A stretch of 47,301 nucleotides of DNA. Source: DSOS01 sp035286585 (GTDB lineage Bacteria > Chloroflexota > Anaerolineae > Anaerolineales > UBA4823). Every line of letters begins with the position of its first letter. The stretch's first letter is position 1. This document shows positions 17,013 through 24,527 of this stretch, piece after piece. The DNA lies in the NCBI GenBank assembly GCA_035286585.1, contig DATEDC010000043.1, positions 1 through 47,301 of the forward strand. Reading direction: 5' to 3'. The position numbers and the translations under genes were made by a program. Below the pieces are notes generated by a model. It had not been told where the DNA came from. It did no database searches and saw only the letters and a program-made list of their open reading frames with translations.

Positions 17013-18244
17013 GAATCGGGCGTTGGCGAGGGCTCTGCAGGCGGGGGAGGCGTGGCTGTGGCTTCGGGCGGCGGCGTTTGCGTGGGCTCCGCCTGGGTGG
17101 GAGCCGGGGTCAGCTCTCCGGTGGGCGTGGGCGTGGGTAAGGTGCTCTCGGGCGGCGGCTCGGGGCGCTCTTCTCCCTCGGCGCACCCTTGCGCGGCGAA
17201 ATCCATTAAATCACGCACCTCGGGGTCGTCGCCGAGCTCCAGAGCCAGCTCGTACTGCTCTACCGCCGCGCACCATTCCCCTGCATCCGCAAGCTGCCCG
17301 CCGTAGCCAATCAGGGCCAGGCGGTAGCGCTCCGTAGCCGTCCAGCCAGAACCATCGCGCAGGTTCGGCAGCGCCGGGGCTACCTGGGCAAAGTAATAAA
17401 CCGCCTGGCTCCAATCGAGCTCCCAGAAACTGGCCCCGGTAATATACAGCCGCGCCCAGGTCTGGTAACCGCTGGCGTCCGCGTCCAGTGGACCGAATTG
17501 CTCAGCCAGGGTGAGATCGTAGATCCCGCCCTCCAGGTCGCCCTCCTTGAGGATTTTATCTGTGCCCCGGTTGCGGAAGGCCACGTAAAGCATGTCATCC
17601 ACCCAAACCGCACGGTAATTAATGTCAGCTTTGCGCAGCGCAAGGAGGGTGTCGATCGCAGCGGACCAGTTGTAGTTTGCCAGGTCTGTTTGAGCTTGCT
17701 GGAACAGCTCCTCGACGCCGCGCAAATCCGGGGTGGGCGTGACGGTTGGAGTGGGTGCAACTGTTGGCGTTGCGGTCGAATTCAAGCGCAAGAGCACCTC
17801 AGCCAGCTTATCGGTCACGCCAGGGTAGTTCGGATTCAACTGGATGACATACTCAAACCGCTGGCGCGCCAGGTCATAGCGCCCGGCTTCCAGGTCCTGA
17901 AGCCCTAACTGGTATTGCTCCTCAACTCTTACGGCAACCTGCTCGACCTCGGCGCGCTTGCGCTCGCCGATGCCTGCATTGTATCCCATGAATGCGCTGG
18001 CGACCGCGATCAAAAACAGCGCCAGCAGCCCGTACACCGTCCAGCCACGCCATGATAGCCGGCGAGGTTTGGGTGCCGGGGCAGCGGGCTTTTGGACCGG
18101 CACCAGGCGGGTCGCTTCCATGCCGGTGAGCTCGTTATCCCTGCGCCGGATCTCAACCGCTCGGGTAGCCTCAGAGTCGGGCGCCTCTCCGGCGCCCGAT
18201 TCGACTGATCTGGGTTGGGTATCATCAAGATTCGAATTATCCAT
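17009..18244 (-). CDS. Membrane-anchored TPR protein
   Basis: 411 residues from ATG 18244 (ATG 18253 also possible). A hydrophilic N-terminus is followed by one membrane helix near residues 68-88 (GWTVYGLLALFLIAVASAFMGY), then TPR-like helices (YQLGLQDLEAGRYDLARQRFEYVIQLNPNYP), a Thr-Pro stretch (TPTVAPTPTVTPTPD), further helical repeats, and a C-terminal Pro/Thr/Glu-rich tail of about 60 residues. It likely acts as an extracytoplasmic scaffold. A perfect TATAAT at 18250-18255 ends 7 bases before ATG 18244, which hints at a leaderless mRNA, although the -35 is poor. Coupled by a 4-base overlap to the CopD-like gene. Confidence 0.75.
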   Translation of the reverse strand: MDNSNLDDTQPRSVESGAGEAPDSEATRAVEIRRRDNELTGMEATRLVPVQKPAAPAPKPRRLSWRGWTVYGLLALFLIAVASAFMGYNAGIGERKRAEVEQVAVRVEEQYQLGLQDLEAGRYDLARQRFEYVIQLNPNYPGVTDKLAEVLLRLNSTATPTVAPTPTVTPTPDLRGVEELFQQAQTDLANYNWSAAIDTLLALRKADINYRAVWVDDMLYVAFRNRGTDKILKEGDLEGGIYDLTLAEQFGPLDADASGYQTWARLYITGASFWELDWSQAVYYFAQVAPALPNLRDGSGWTATERYRLALIGYGGQLADAGEWCAAVEQYELALELGDDPEVRDLMDFAAQGCAEGEERPEPPPESTLPTPTPTGELTPAPTQAEPTQTPPPEATATPPPPAEPSPTPDS

Positions 18245-18253
18245 GCGGCCCAT

Positions 18254-18650
18254 TATACCGCAGACGCTATGCCGGGCAGTTGAAACGCAGGCATTCCATC
18301 AAGCGCAGGGCATAAATATCCGATTGCCTCTTTCACCGGCTTTCTGGATTGTACTGATAGGCTTTTTGGATGTACAATTTATTCATATCTGCCGGTTGGT
18401 TGGCGGTTTTGACTGGATGTGTGCCGTAAATTCCAAATAGCCTCGTGCGTTGGCTAGAACTGCTCAGGCGGGCAAAGACCGCCCGTTCGACTCGGATGGA
18501 TGTGGCGAGGCGTTGAACAGAATTCGGTGTTAGCACCGTCCGCCACATCAATCCGTAAATCGTTGAGCGGCTCGATAGTGGTGGACGAGATGAGCATACG
18601 AACAGGCGTTAACCCGCAAGCTCAATTTTCTTGCAACGAAGAAGGAACTT
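18254..18650. other. Gene-free stretch at the left edge of the accessory patch
   Basis: About 400 bases without a convincing gene. It contains a short GGCGG/CCGCC hairpin near 18469-18486 and the inverted repeat listed at 18499-18549. A 72-codon minus-strand frame here has no recognisable product. The base composition shifts from GC-rich to mixed, which marks the left border of a patch of unrelated single genes. Confidence 0.6.
18499..18549. repeat. Inverted repeat with nested hairpin
   Basis: Outer arms GATGTGGCG (18499-18507) and CGCCACATC (18541-18549) are exact inverted copies. Inside lies a second stem CGGTG/CACCG (18525-18529 with 18534-18538). There is no T-run after it. It could be a recombination or transposon scar; no function is assigned. 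Confidence 0.5.
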
Positions 18651-19352
18651 ATGGCATTTGATGATTTGACAGATGAACAGTGCAAGTTAGTCACTACGCT
18701 GGTTGAAGATTTGACATCGGGAAATTACAGCTCAGAGTTTTGGGCATTAGCCACTCTTGGCCGAGGGTGGTTTCTCACGCTTGCGGGTATGGGAGGGGCG
18801 CAAGGGAAAGAAATAGAGGGATTCAAAGAGACTGACTTGCATAGTCTCAGCAACGAGGGTTACATAACTTTGATTCCAAAGAAACACGGCTACGCAGCTT
18901 CTCTAAAGCCAAAAGCTTATCAAGAGTATAAACGACACAAAGAAGGTGAGACCAAGGCTGAACAAGAGAAGTTGCCACTAGACAAGAGGGTCCTCGCTCC
19001 GAGCCTTGACACAAATCAATTGGCACGGATTGAGGCAAATTCCGAAGAGTTATTAACAGAACTGCGGAAGAACTATGGTTTGAGCAGGTCCCAAGCCGCT
19101 GTGTGGTTTCGGTGGACATTAGGAGTCTCAATATTTGGCTTCATCCTCCTCGCCGCTGGAATTACACTCGGCCTCGCTCAACAAACAACGATAGGTGTTG
19201 TAAATTCAACAGCGGGCATTGTGACAGAGTTTTTAGCACTCGTATTCTTCAGACAAGCAAGTGCTGCTAACCAGCGCCAAGACCAATACCATCATGACTT
19301 ATTACGGCGTCAGCAAATTCTAGATGCGGTTCAGTTAGCGCGATTCATATAA
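18651..19352 (+). CDS. TRADD-N-associated 2TM domain protein
   Basis: 233 residues. The N-terminal 100 or so residues form a helical, winged-helix-like region. The C-terminus (about 145-233) has two membrane helices (WFRWTLGVSIFGFILLAAGITLGL and VNSTAGIVTEFLALVFF) followed by an amphipathic helix with YHHDLLRRQQILDAVQLA. This layout matches the TRADD-N-associated two-transmembrane domain first noted in cyanobacterial conflict systems, where it is thought to act as a membrane effector or anchor. The start ATG has AAGGAA upstream. Codon use and base composition are visibly more AT-rich than the flanking core genes, consistent with transfer. Domain identity is from memory of the pattern. Confidence 0.6.
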   Translation: MAFDDLTDEQCKLVTTLVEDLTSGNYSSEFWALATLGRGWFLTLAGMGGAQGKEIEGFKETDLHSLSNEGYITLIPKKHGYAASLKPKAYQEYKRHKEGETKAEQEKLPLDKRVLAPSLDTNQLARIEANSEELLTELRKNYGLSRSQAAVWFRWTLGVSIFGFILLAAGITLGLAQQTTIGVVNSTAGIVTEFLALVFFRQASAANQRQDQYHHDLLRRQQILDAVQLARFI

Positions 19353-19577
19353 AAAGAGCAAGACAGGAATAGAATCACGGAATCGATAATTCAGCAATTG
19401 CTTGGCATTCAGCAGAAACAATGATTCCCGCCGCCCAACCCCTGCTATAGCCGACCGTGCTACAGCTGGGCCAGAATGAAGGCTCTAACCCCAACCCGCA
19501 CGGCGGTTGAGCTTTGCCGTTGGTGCGGCTTGCCCTAATACGCTCGGTTGAACAGTTCGATTTAGAAAGGAGACATC
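19353..19577. other. Spacer with GCCCAAC element
   Basis: 225 bases between two unrelated genes. It holds GCCCAAC at 19433-19439 and a GTTGAGC at 19506-19512, with CCGTGC/GCACGG (19455-19460 and 19498-19503) between them. This loosely resembles an integron attC layout, but the spacers are unequal (15 and 2 bases) and the outer arms mismatch, so it is not called as one. Confidence 0.3.
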
Positions 19578-19904
19578 ATGTCGGAAACTATTGCGATCAT
19601 CCTGCGATTCCGCGAGGAGCACGCTGATGAGTTTGAGAGACTCTTCAAGGAAGAAGTGCTTCCCCTTTGGCACGAATTCAAGGCCCAAGGAAAGTTCATC
19701 GCTGCATCCCTTACGCCAGTCCAGGAAGGAAACCAAGAGAAGGAAGGGGTACGCGACTATATCCTCCACGTCGAGGTTCCCAGCCGTGCTGAGCACGAGG
19801 AGTTTGACTCGCATGCTCGATTCATGGAGTTCTTGCCGAAGGCCCGCGCCATGCAGCCCGAAGAACCCCTGGTGTGGTTGGGTAACACACTGTTTCAACT
19901 CTAG
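19578..19904 (+). CDS. Small ABM-like (dimeric alpha-beta barrel) protein
   Basis: 108 residues with a strong AAGGAG site 6 bases or so before ATG 19578. The pattern beta-alpha-beta (ETIAIILRFREEHADEFERLFKEEVLPLWHEF, then FIAASLTPV, then RDYILHVEVPSRAEHEEFDSHARFMEFLP) fits the ferredoxin-like ABM/Dabb fold of small monooxygenase-like or stress proteins. No catalytic residue is diagnostic, so the function is unknown. It stands alone between non-coding spacers in the accessory patch. Confidence in being a real gene is high, in the fold moderate. Confidence 0.6.
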   Translation: MSETIAIILRFREEHADEFERLFKEEVLPLWHEFKAQGKFIAASLTPVQEGNQEKEGVRDYILHVEVPSRAEHEEFDSHARFMEFLPKARAMQPEEPLVWLGNTLFQL

Positions 19905-19919
19905 CCAAGCACGCCCTTG

Positions 19920-20063
19920 TCAGCCTTCCACGACGACGATCTCGTGCGCCCCGATGTCCAACCCGGCGGCATGGGGTTGGATACGAACCAGACCGTCAAA
20001 AGGGCGAACTTCGATCTGAAGTCCAGCTTGTGAGCTGGGCTTGCGTTGGCTGAGTTTGCTCAT
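19920..20063 (-). pseudogene. IS110-family transposase N-terminal fragment
   Basis: A 47-residue frame with a good start (AGGAG 6 bases before ATG 20063) that ends abruptly at 19920. Its last part, RIQPHAAGLDIGAHEIVVVEG, resembles the start of the DEDD nuclease domain of IS110 transposases, where the first Asp lies in A-G-x-D-[IV]-G. Full-length relatives run to roughly 300-450 residues, so only the 5' tip survives and no element ends are visible. It is evidence of past insertion followed by deletion between the ABM-like and DinB-like genes. Confidence 0.5.
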
Positions 20064-20268
20064 GGGACGCTCCTGGGTTGGAAAGATGACACGCTCCTTG
20101 GAGTTGTTGCGATCTAAGAGGAAGGGCGGCGGTTTCTGGGAACTTGAGAAATCCATGAATATCATCGTCTCAATCGGTCAAAAAGACTGCGCCAATGCCT
20201 TTATCACGGAAACAGCAACCGAGGTGCTTGATTATTATGGGGATTGATATAAGAAAATCTCTATATAC

Positions 20269-20305
20269 GCCCAACACGGCGAGCGGCTGACGCGGAACGT
20301 TGGGC
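20269..20305. repeat. attC-like inverted repeat
   Basis: GCCCAAC (20269-20275) and GTTGGGC (20299-20305) are exact inverted copies and match the RYYYAAC and GTTRRRY core sites of integron attC recombination sites. A short GCG/CGC stem lies inside. At 37 bases it is shorter than usual attC sites (about 57 and up), so it may be a truncated site or a chance hairpin. It lies downstream of the ABM-like gene, where a gene cassette would have its attC. Confidence 0.35.
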
Positions 20306-20331
20306 ATTCGATATTTTGATATACTGTGCCA

Positions 20332-20412
20332 ATGAACGTCGATTTCACTGGCAAAATTTGGTTCTGGAGGGGACCCGCCCCATGGTACTTCGTTACCGTT
20401 CTAGCGAAGTAG
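20332..20412 (+). pseudogene. DUF1905 gene remnant
   Basis: Only 26 codons, too short for a gene, but the peptide beginning MNVDFTGKIWFWRGPAPW and continuing YFVTV closely resembles the N-terminus of DUF1905 proteins (small beta-barrel proteins with a W-x-W-x-G-P-x-x-W/F-x-F-V-T pattern). It is cut by TAG at 20410-20412, and the following bases do not continue the family in any frame beyond a few residues. It is taken as a decayed fragment. Confidence 0.5.
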
Positions 20413-20481
20413 GTCTCGAAGTTCTCTTCTAAACGAAACGAGTCAATATCTGTTCCGGAAGGATAGCTGAGGATTAAGGCG

Positions 20482-21003
20482 ATGACTATCATTGATAATG
20501 AGATGTTATGGCGCCAGTTTGGAGCAGCCATCGACATGTTAGGCGAAGCTCTACGCGACTGCCCGGATGAGCTATGGGAAAAGAGGCTGTGGGAGGATCA
20601 GCCAGACCAGTGGGTAGCAGCCGGTTTCTCGGCGTTCTGGTATCTGGGCTACCATGCGCTATTCTGGCTGGACCTCTACTTAACCGGGGCGGAAGAGGGC
20701 TTTGCCCCGCCTGCGCCATTTGACCTGGTTGAGATGGAGCCAGGCGAGGTCATGCCGCGGACATATACCCGCGCAGAGCTGCTCGGCTACCTGGAATACT
20801 GCCGCCGAAAGTGCCAGGAGACCATTGGTACACTGTCGCATGAACAGGCTTACCGGTTGTGCCGGTTCGCCTGGGGAGAGCTGCCCTTTGCGGAGCTTCA
20901 GTTGTATAACCTGCGCCATGTGCAGGAGCACGGGGCACAACTGCTCATGTTCCTGGGACAGCAGGCGGGGAAAGACGCAAGTTGGGTATCCCAGGCTCAG
21001 TGA
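20482..21003 (+). CDS. DinB-like four-helix metal-binding protein
   Basis: 173 residues of the DinB/YfiT superfamily. The metal triad is visible: H58 in LGYHALFWLDLYL, and H146 and H150 in LRHVQEHGAQLLMFLGQ (HxxxH). Such proteins are often thiol S-transferases or dehalogenase-like enzymes and are damage- or stress-linked in Bacillus, but the substrate cannot be read from sequence. The ATG at 20482 has AAGG nearby. It is followed by a dienelactone hydrolase gene 70 bases later on the same strand; the two may be cotranscribed. The composition is closer to that of the host than the TRADD-related gene. Confidence 0.75.
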   Translation: MTIIDNEMLWRQFGAAIDMLGEALRDCPDELWEKRLWEDQPDQWVAAGFSAFWYLGYHALFWLDLYLTGAEEGFAPPAPFDLVEMEPGEVMPRTYTRAELLGYLEYCRRKCQETIGTLSHEQAYRLCRFAWGELPFAELQLYNLRHVQEHGAQLLMFLGQQAGKDASWVSQAQ

Positions 21004-21073
21004 ATATCTCGTTAGCTGATCGTACAAGAAACGGATGGGGTAGAACGGCTGGTGGGCAGCTAAAGGAGTCCAT

Positions 21074-21730
21074 ATGACACATTCTCATCCTCAGGGCTTT
21101 CTCGCCGTCCCGCCCGCTGGCGAGGGACCCGGTGTATTGGTCCTTCATGCCTGGTGGGGGTTGAACGACACAATGAAGACCTTCTGCACGCAACTGGCTG
21201 AATCCGGTTTCGTGGCCTTCGCCCCAGACCTCTATCATGGCAAGGTCGCAGAGGACATCGCCGATGCAGAAACTCTTGGCAAGGCTCTCGACAGCAACTA
21301 CCTCCAGGCCAAGGCCGAAATCGCGGAGGCAACCATATTTCTCAACGAACGCACTGGACAAGCCGAGCGTGGCCTTGCCGGGATTGGCTTCTCGCTGGGT
21401 GCCTATTATGCGCTGGACCTGGCCGCCGCCTATCCCGAACACATCCGTTCCGTCGTCCTCTTTTACGGGACTGGAGGTGGCGACTTCAGCAACTCAAGAG
21501 CAGACTACCTCGGTCACTTTGCCGAGAATGATGAGTTTGAGCCGCAATCCAACGTCGACGAGTTGGAGGAAACCCTAAGGCGTGCAGGCCGCCCGGTGAC
21601 TTTCTATCGTTATCCTGGCACCAGACACTGGTTCTGTGAACCTGACCGCACGCAGGCATACAACCAGGCGGCAGCGAGCCTGGCATGGGATCGAACCCTG
21701 GCCTTCTTGAAGCGTTCCTCCACCTTGTGA
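21074..21730 (+). CDS. Dienelactone hydrolase family protein
   Basis: 218-residue alpha/beta hydrolase. The expected triad is S107 in GFSLG (105-109), D153 in ENDEFEP and H185 in GTRHWF; the nucleophile is Ser, whereas classic dienelactone hydrolase uses Cys, so a general esterase activity is more likely. The N-terminus (VLVLHAWWGLNDTMKTFC) is typical of the family. AAAGGAG sits 6 bases or so before ATG 21074. It lies between the DinB-like and the small TPR gene on the same strand, with spacers of about 70 bases. Confidence 0.85.
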   Translation: MTHSHPQGFLAVPPAGEGPGVLVLHAWWGLNDTMKTFCTQLAESGFVAFAPDLYHGKVAEDIADAETLGKALDSNYLQAKAEIAEATIFLNERTGQAERGLAGIGFSLGAYYALDLAAAYPEHIRSVVLFYGTGGGDFSNSRADYLGHFAENDEFEPQSNVDELEETLRRAGRPVTFYRYPGTRHWFCEPDRTQAYNQAAASLAWDRTLAFLKRSSTL

Positions 21731-21800
21731 GTCCTACCAATGAAAAACACGAACACACTCACGTAAAACACTCGCAATTCACTCCCAGCGGAGCAGAACC

Positions 21801-22199
21801 ATGGACTATCAGGAGTACACGCAGCGCGCCCAACAAGCCGCCCAATTGGTGGAAGCCGGCGCCTATGAACAGGCGCATGAACTACTCCGCGCGTTAGTGG
21901 CCAGTGAGATCGCTGACCAGGATAAAGCGATGATGTGTTTGAACCTGGCGGTGGTGGCTGAGAAACTGGGCCAGACGGCGGAGGCGTTGCGCTGGTATGA
22001 TGCCGGCATGGACTATGAACGCCGCCAGGGGCAATGTTTCGTGGCCGAGCAGAAAGCGCTATACCTGGCGGAACGGGGCCAGTTACGGGAGAGCCTGGCG
22101 GTGTATGAGGCCTTGCTGAATCGCGCTTCATTGGATGAGATGACGAAAGAGCGCATTCGTCAGAATATCCGTGAGTTACGCGAGCGCACTTCGGGCTAA
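21801..22199 (+). CDS. Small TPR-like protein
   Basis: 132 residues, all helical. Helix pairs of the TPR type are visible: AAQLVEAGAYEQAHELLRALV, then MMCLNLAVVAEKLGQTAEALRWYDAGM, then ALYLAERGQLRESLAVYEALL. There is no signal peptide or membrane helix, so it should be a cytoplasmic scaffold. GGAG lies 8 bases before the ATG. No partner can be inferred. It is the last gene of the accessory patch; after about 180 bases the core M42 peptidase gene begins. Confidence 0.7.
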   Translation: MDYQEYTQRAQQAAQLVEAGAYEQAHELLRALVASEIADQDKAMMCLNLAVVAEKLGQTAEALRWYDAGMDYERRQGQCFVAEQKALYLAERGQLRESLAVYEALLNRASLDEMTKERIRQNIRELRERTSG

Positions 22200-22377
22200 A
22201 CGCGGAGCGGCGGCCTGAAAGGCATCGCCAATTTCAACGGATAAAAGATGGTCATCCTCTAGCCTTGGGTCGTGTATAATCTCATTACAAGAGTTTGCAG
22301 GTCTGGGCGATTGAGCCATCTTAGCGAAATAACCACCTTTTATTAACCGTTTTCCTCCCGGTTAACTGGAGGCGCGC

Positions 22378-23427
22378 GTGCATTTGCCGGACATCAACAG
22401 CGATTATCTGCTTGGTTTCTTACAGGATTTGCTCAACACCCCCAGCCCGACCGGATTCGCCCAGCAGGCCATCGAATTGAGCGCCCAGACGCTAAGCGCC
22501 ACCCCGGCATTGAAGCTGGCCCGCACGCGCAAGGGCGCCCTGGTGGCTACCTGGGAGGGCGCCCGCCGGGACGCACCGCGAGCCTTGACCGCGCACGTAG
22601 ACACCCTGGGCGCCATGGTCAAGGAAATCAAATCCAGCGGCAGATTGAAATTAACCAGGATCGGCGGTTTTGCCTGGAACACCGTGGAGGGCGAGGGCTG
22701 TACGGTGTTCACCCGTAAAGGCGAGCCGGTGCGCGGCTCTATCCTGTTGGAAAAAGCTTCTACGCACGTGCACGGCAACCAGCGGGTTGCCGAGACCAAG
22801 CGCGAGGACGACAACATGGAGGTGCGCCTGGATGCGCGCACCCTCTCGGCGGATGAGACGCGCTCCCTGGGGATAGAGGTGGGCGACTTCGTCGCCTTCG
22901 ACCCGCGGGTGGAGATCAGGGACGGCTTTATCCGCTCGCGGCACCTGGATGACAAAGCCTGCGTGGCCTGCCTGGCGGCGGCGGTCAAAGCGCTCCACGA
23001 TGCTAACCTGCAGCCCATCCAGACCACCACGCTGCACATCAGCAACTACGAGGAAGTGGGTCACGGGGCAGCCTCGGGGTTTCCCGAAGACCTGGCGGAG
23101 CTGGTGGTCGTGGACATGGCTGCCGTGGGCGAAGGTCAGGCCTCGGATGAATTCCACGCCACCTTGTGCGTCAAGGACAGCGGCGGGCCCTACCACCACG
23201 GCTTGAGCCAGCGCCTGCGTGAGATTGCCGAACAGCACGGGATTCCTTACAAGGTCGATATCTACCCTTATTACGGATCGGACGGCGAGGCATACTGGCG
23301 CGCCGGCGGCGATGTGGCTGTCGCCTTGATTGGTCCCGGTGTGGACGCCTCGCACAATTACGAGCGCACCCACCTGGAGGCGCTGGTCGCGACCACCCGC
23401 TGGGTGCTGGCCTACCTGCTCAGTTAA
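22378..23427 (+). CDS. M42 family metallo-aminopeptidase
   Basis: 349-residue dinuclear metallopeptidase (glutamyl aminopeptidase/FrvX/TET-like family) that trims peptides in the cytoplasm, usually as a dodecamer. Likely metal ligands and base: H73 (TAHVDTLG), D191 (HLDDKACV), E225/E226 (NYEEVGHGA), D246 (VVVDMAAVG) and H326 (DASHNYERTH). The start is GTG 22378 with GGAGG close upstream; a TATAAT at 22275-22280 could be its -10, though without a good -35. The LLM oxidoreductase gene starts 17 bases after its stop, suggesting cotranscription. Confidence 0.92.
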   Translation: MHLPDINSDYLLGFLQDLLNTPSPTGFAQQAIELSAQTLSATPALKLARTRKGALVATWEGARRDAPRALTAHVDTLGAMVKEIKSSGRLKLTRIGGFAWNTVEGEGCTVFTRKGEPVRGSILLEKASTHVHGNQRVAETKREDDNMEVRLDARTLSADETRSLGIEVGDFVAFDPRVEIRDGFIRSRHLDDKACVACLAAAVKALHDANLQPIQTTTLHISNYEEVGHGAASGFPEDLAELVVVDMAAVGEGQASDEFHATLCVKDSGGPYHHGLSQRLREIAEQHGIPYKVDIYPYYGSDGEAYWRAGGDVAVALIGPGVDASHNYERTHLEALVATTRWVLAYLLS

Positions 23428-23444
23428 GAGATACGCACCAAGAG

Positions 23445-24470
23445 ATGATGAGCCGGCGAGAAAATAACATGCTGCTCGACGCCGCTTTGCCCCCCACGGG
23501 CTTAACAGCCATCCCCGCCATCGCCCGGGCTGCCGAAGAGCTGGGATTCGACGCCCTATGGTCCTCCGAAACCACCCACGACCCGTTCCTGCCCGGCGCC
23601 CTGATCAGCGAGCACACCCATAGGCTGTGCTTTGGCACCGCGGTCGCCATCGCCTTTGCCCGCAGCCCGGCAACGCTGGCTTACACTGCCTGGGACCTGG
23701 CTCAGGCCTCCAAAGGGCGCTTTATCCTCGGTTTGGGCACGCAGGTCAAAGCCCACGTCGAGCGGCGCTTCGGCATGCCCTGGCCTGACTCGGTGGTCGG
23801 CAAGCTGCGCGAGCAGATCGCGGCCATACGGGCGCTCTGGCATACCTGGCAGAGCGGGGGTAAACTCAATTTTCGCGGCGAGCACTACAAGCTCACCCTG
23901 ATGTCACCTTTCTTCGACCCCGGACCGATCGAGCATCCGCAGATCCCCATCTACATCGCTGGCGTGAACACCGGGCTGGCCCGCCTGGTGGGGGAATGCG
24001 CCAATGGCTTCCACCTGCATCCCTTTCACTCAATCCGCTATCTGGAGGAGGTGCTCAAGCCCGCCATAGCAGAAGGCGCGGCTCGATCTGGGCGCAGCCC
24101 TTCCGAAATCGAGATCGCCACCTCGGCCTTTATCGTCACCACACCCGAGGAGGACCTGTTCGTTCGCGCCCAGATCGCCTTCTATGCTTCCACGCCCTCC
24201 TATCGCCCGGTGATGGCGCTGCACGGCTGGGAGGCGACCGCCCAGCAACTATCTGCGCTGGCCTCGCGCGGCGAATGGGGGGCCATGCCAGCCTTGATCA
24301 GCCCGGAGATGCTGGAGACCTTTGCCGTGGTTGCCGCCCCAGACGAGCTGCCGGAGCGTCTAAAAGCCAGGTACGCGGGCAGGATCGACCGCCTGGGAAT
24401 TTATATCCCCTTCGCGCCGGGCGAGCGCGACGATTTCTGGGGAGGGCTGATCCGCAGCTGGAGAGCGTAG
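23445..24470 (+). CDS. Luciferase-like oxidoreductase, probably F420-dependent
   Basis: 341 residues, TIM-barrel flavin/F420 oxidoreductase of the luciferase-like superfamily. Typical segments: AARAAEELGFDALWSSET, TAVAIAFARSPATLAYTAWDLAQASKGRFILGLGTQV, and IPIYIAGVNTGLARLVGECANGFHLHPF. The pattern resembles the TIGR03617-type F420-dependent group, but cofactor and substrate are not provable here. The start is ambiguous: ATG 23445 is given, while ATG 23469 (MLLDAALPPTG) fits the family start better. It lies 17 bases after the M42 gene and 57 bases before pcm. Confidence 0.8.
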   Translation: MMSRRENNMLLDAALPPTGLTAIPAIARAAEELGFDALWSSETTHDPFLPGALISEHTHRLCFGTAVAIAFARSPATLAYTAWDLAQASKGRFILGLGTQVKAHVERRFGMPWPDSVVGKLREQIAAIRALWHTWQSGGKLNFRGEHYKLTLMSPFFDPGPIEHPQIPIYIAGVNTGLARLVGECANGFHLHPFHSIRYLEEVLKPAIAEGAARSGRSPSEIEIATSAFIVTTPEEDLFVRAQIAFYASTPSYRPVMALHGWEATAQQLSALASRGEWGAMPALISPEMLETFAVVAAPDELPERLKARYAGRIDRLGIYIPFAPGERDDFWGGLIRSWRA

Positions 24471-24527
24471 CGCCGGCCAGACCGGCGCAGCTCTAATTGC
24501 ATTCCGCTGAATTTTTTACCCTTTGAC

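Larger units (their letters stand above)
20064..20481. other. Non-coding stretch between IS fragment and DinB-like gene
   Basis: About 420 bases. Apart from the inverted repeat at 20269-20305 and the DUF1905 remnant at 20332-20412, nothing convincing is seen. A 68-codon plus-strand frame at 20041-20247 has no recognisable product. The stretch looks like joined debris of several insertions. Confidence 0.5.

Noticed and set aside
18460..18510. tRNA-like GTTCGACTC in the gene-free spacer
   Set aside because: No acceptor, anticodon or D stem can be formed around it.
19433..19512. Full attC site after the TRADD-type gene
   Set aside because: Arms mismatch (GCCCAAC against GTTGAGC) and the spacers to the inner stem are 15 and 2 bases, unlike attC.
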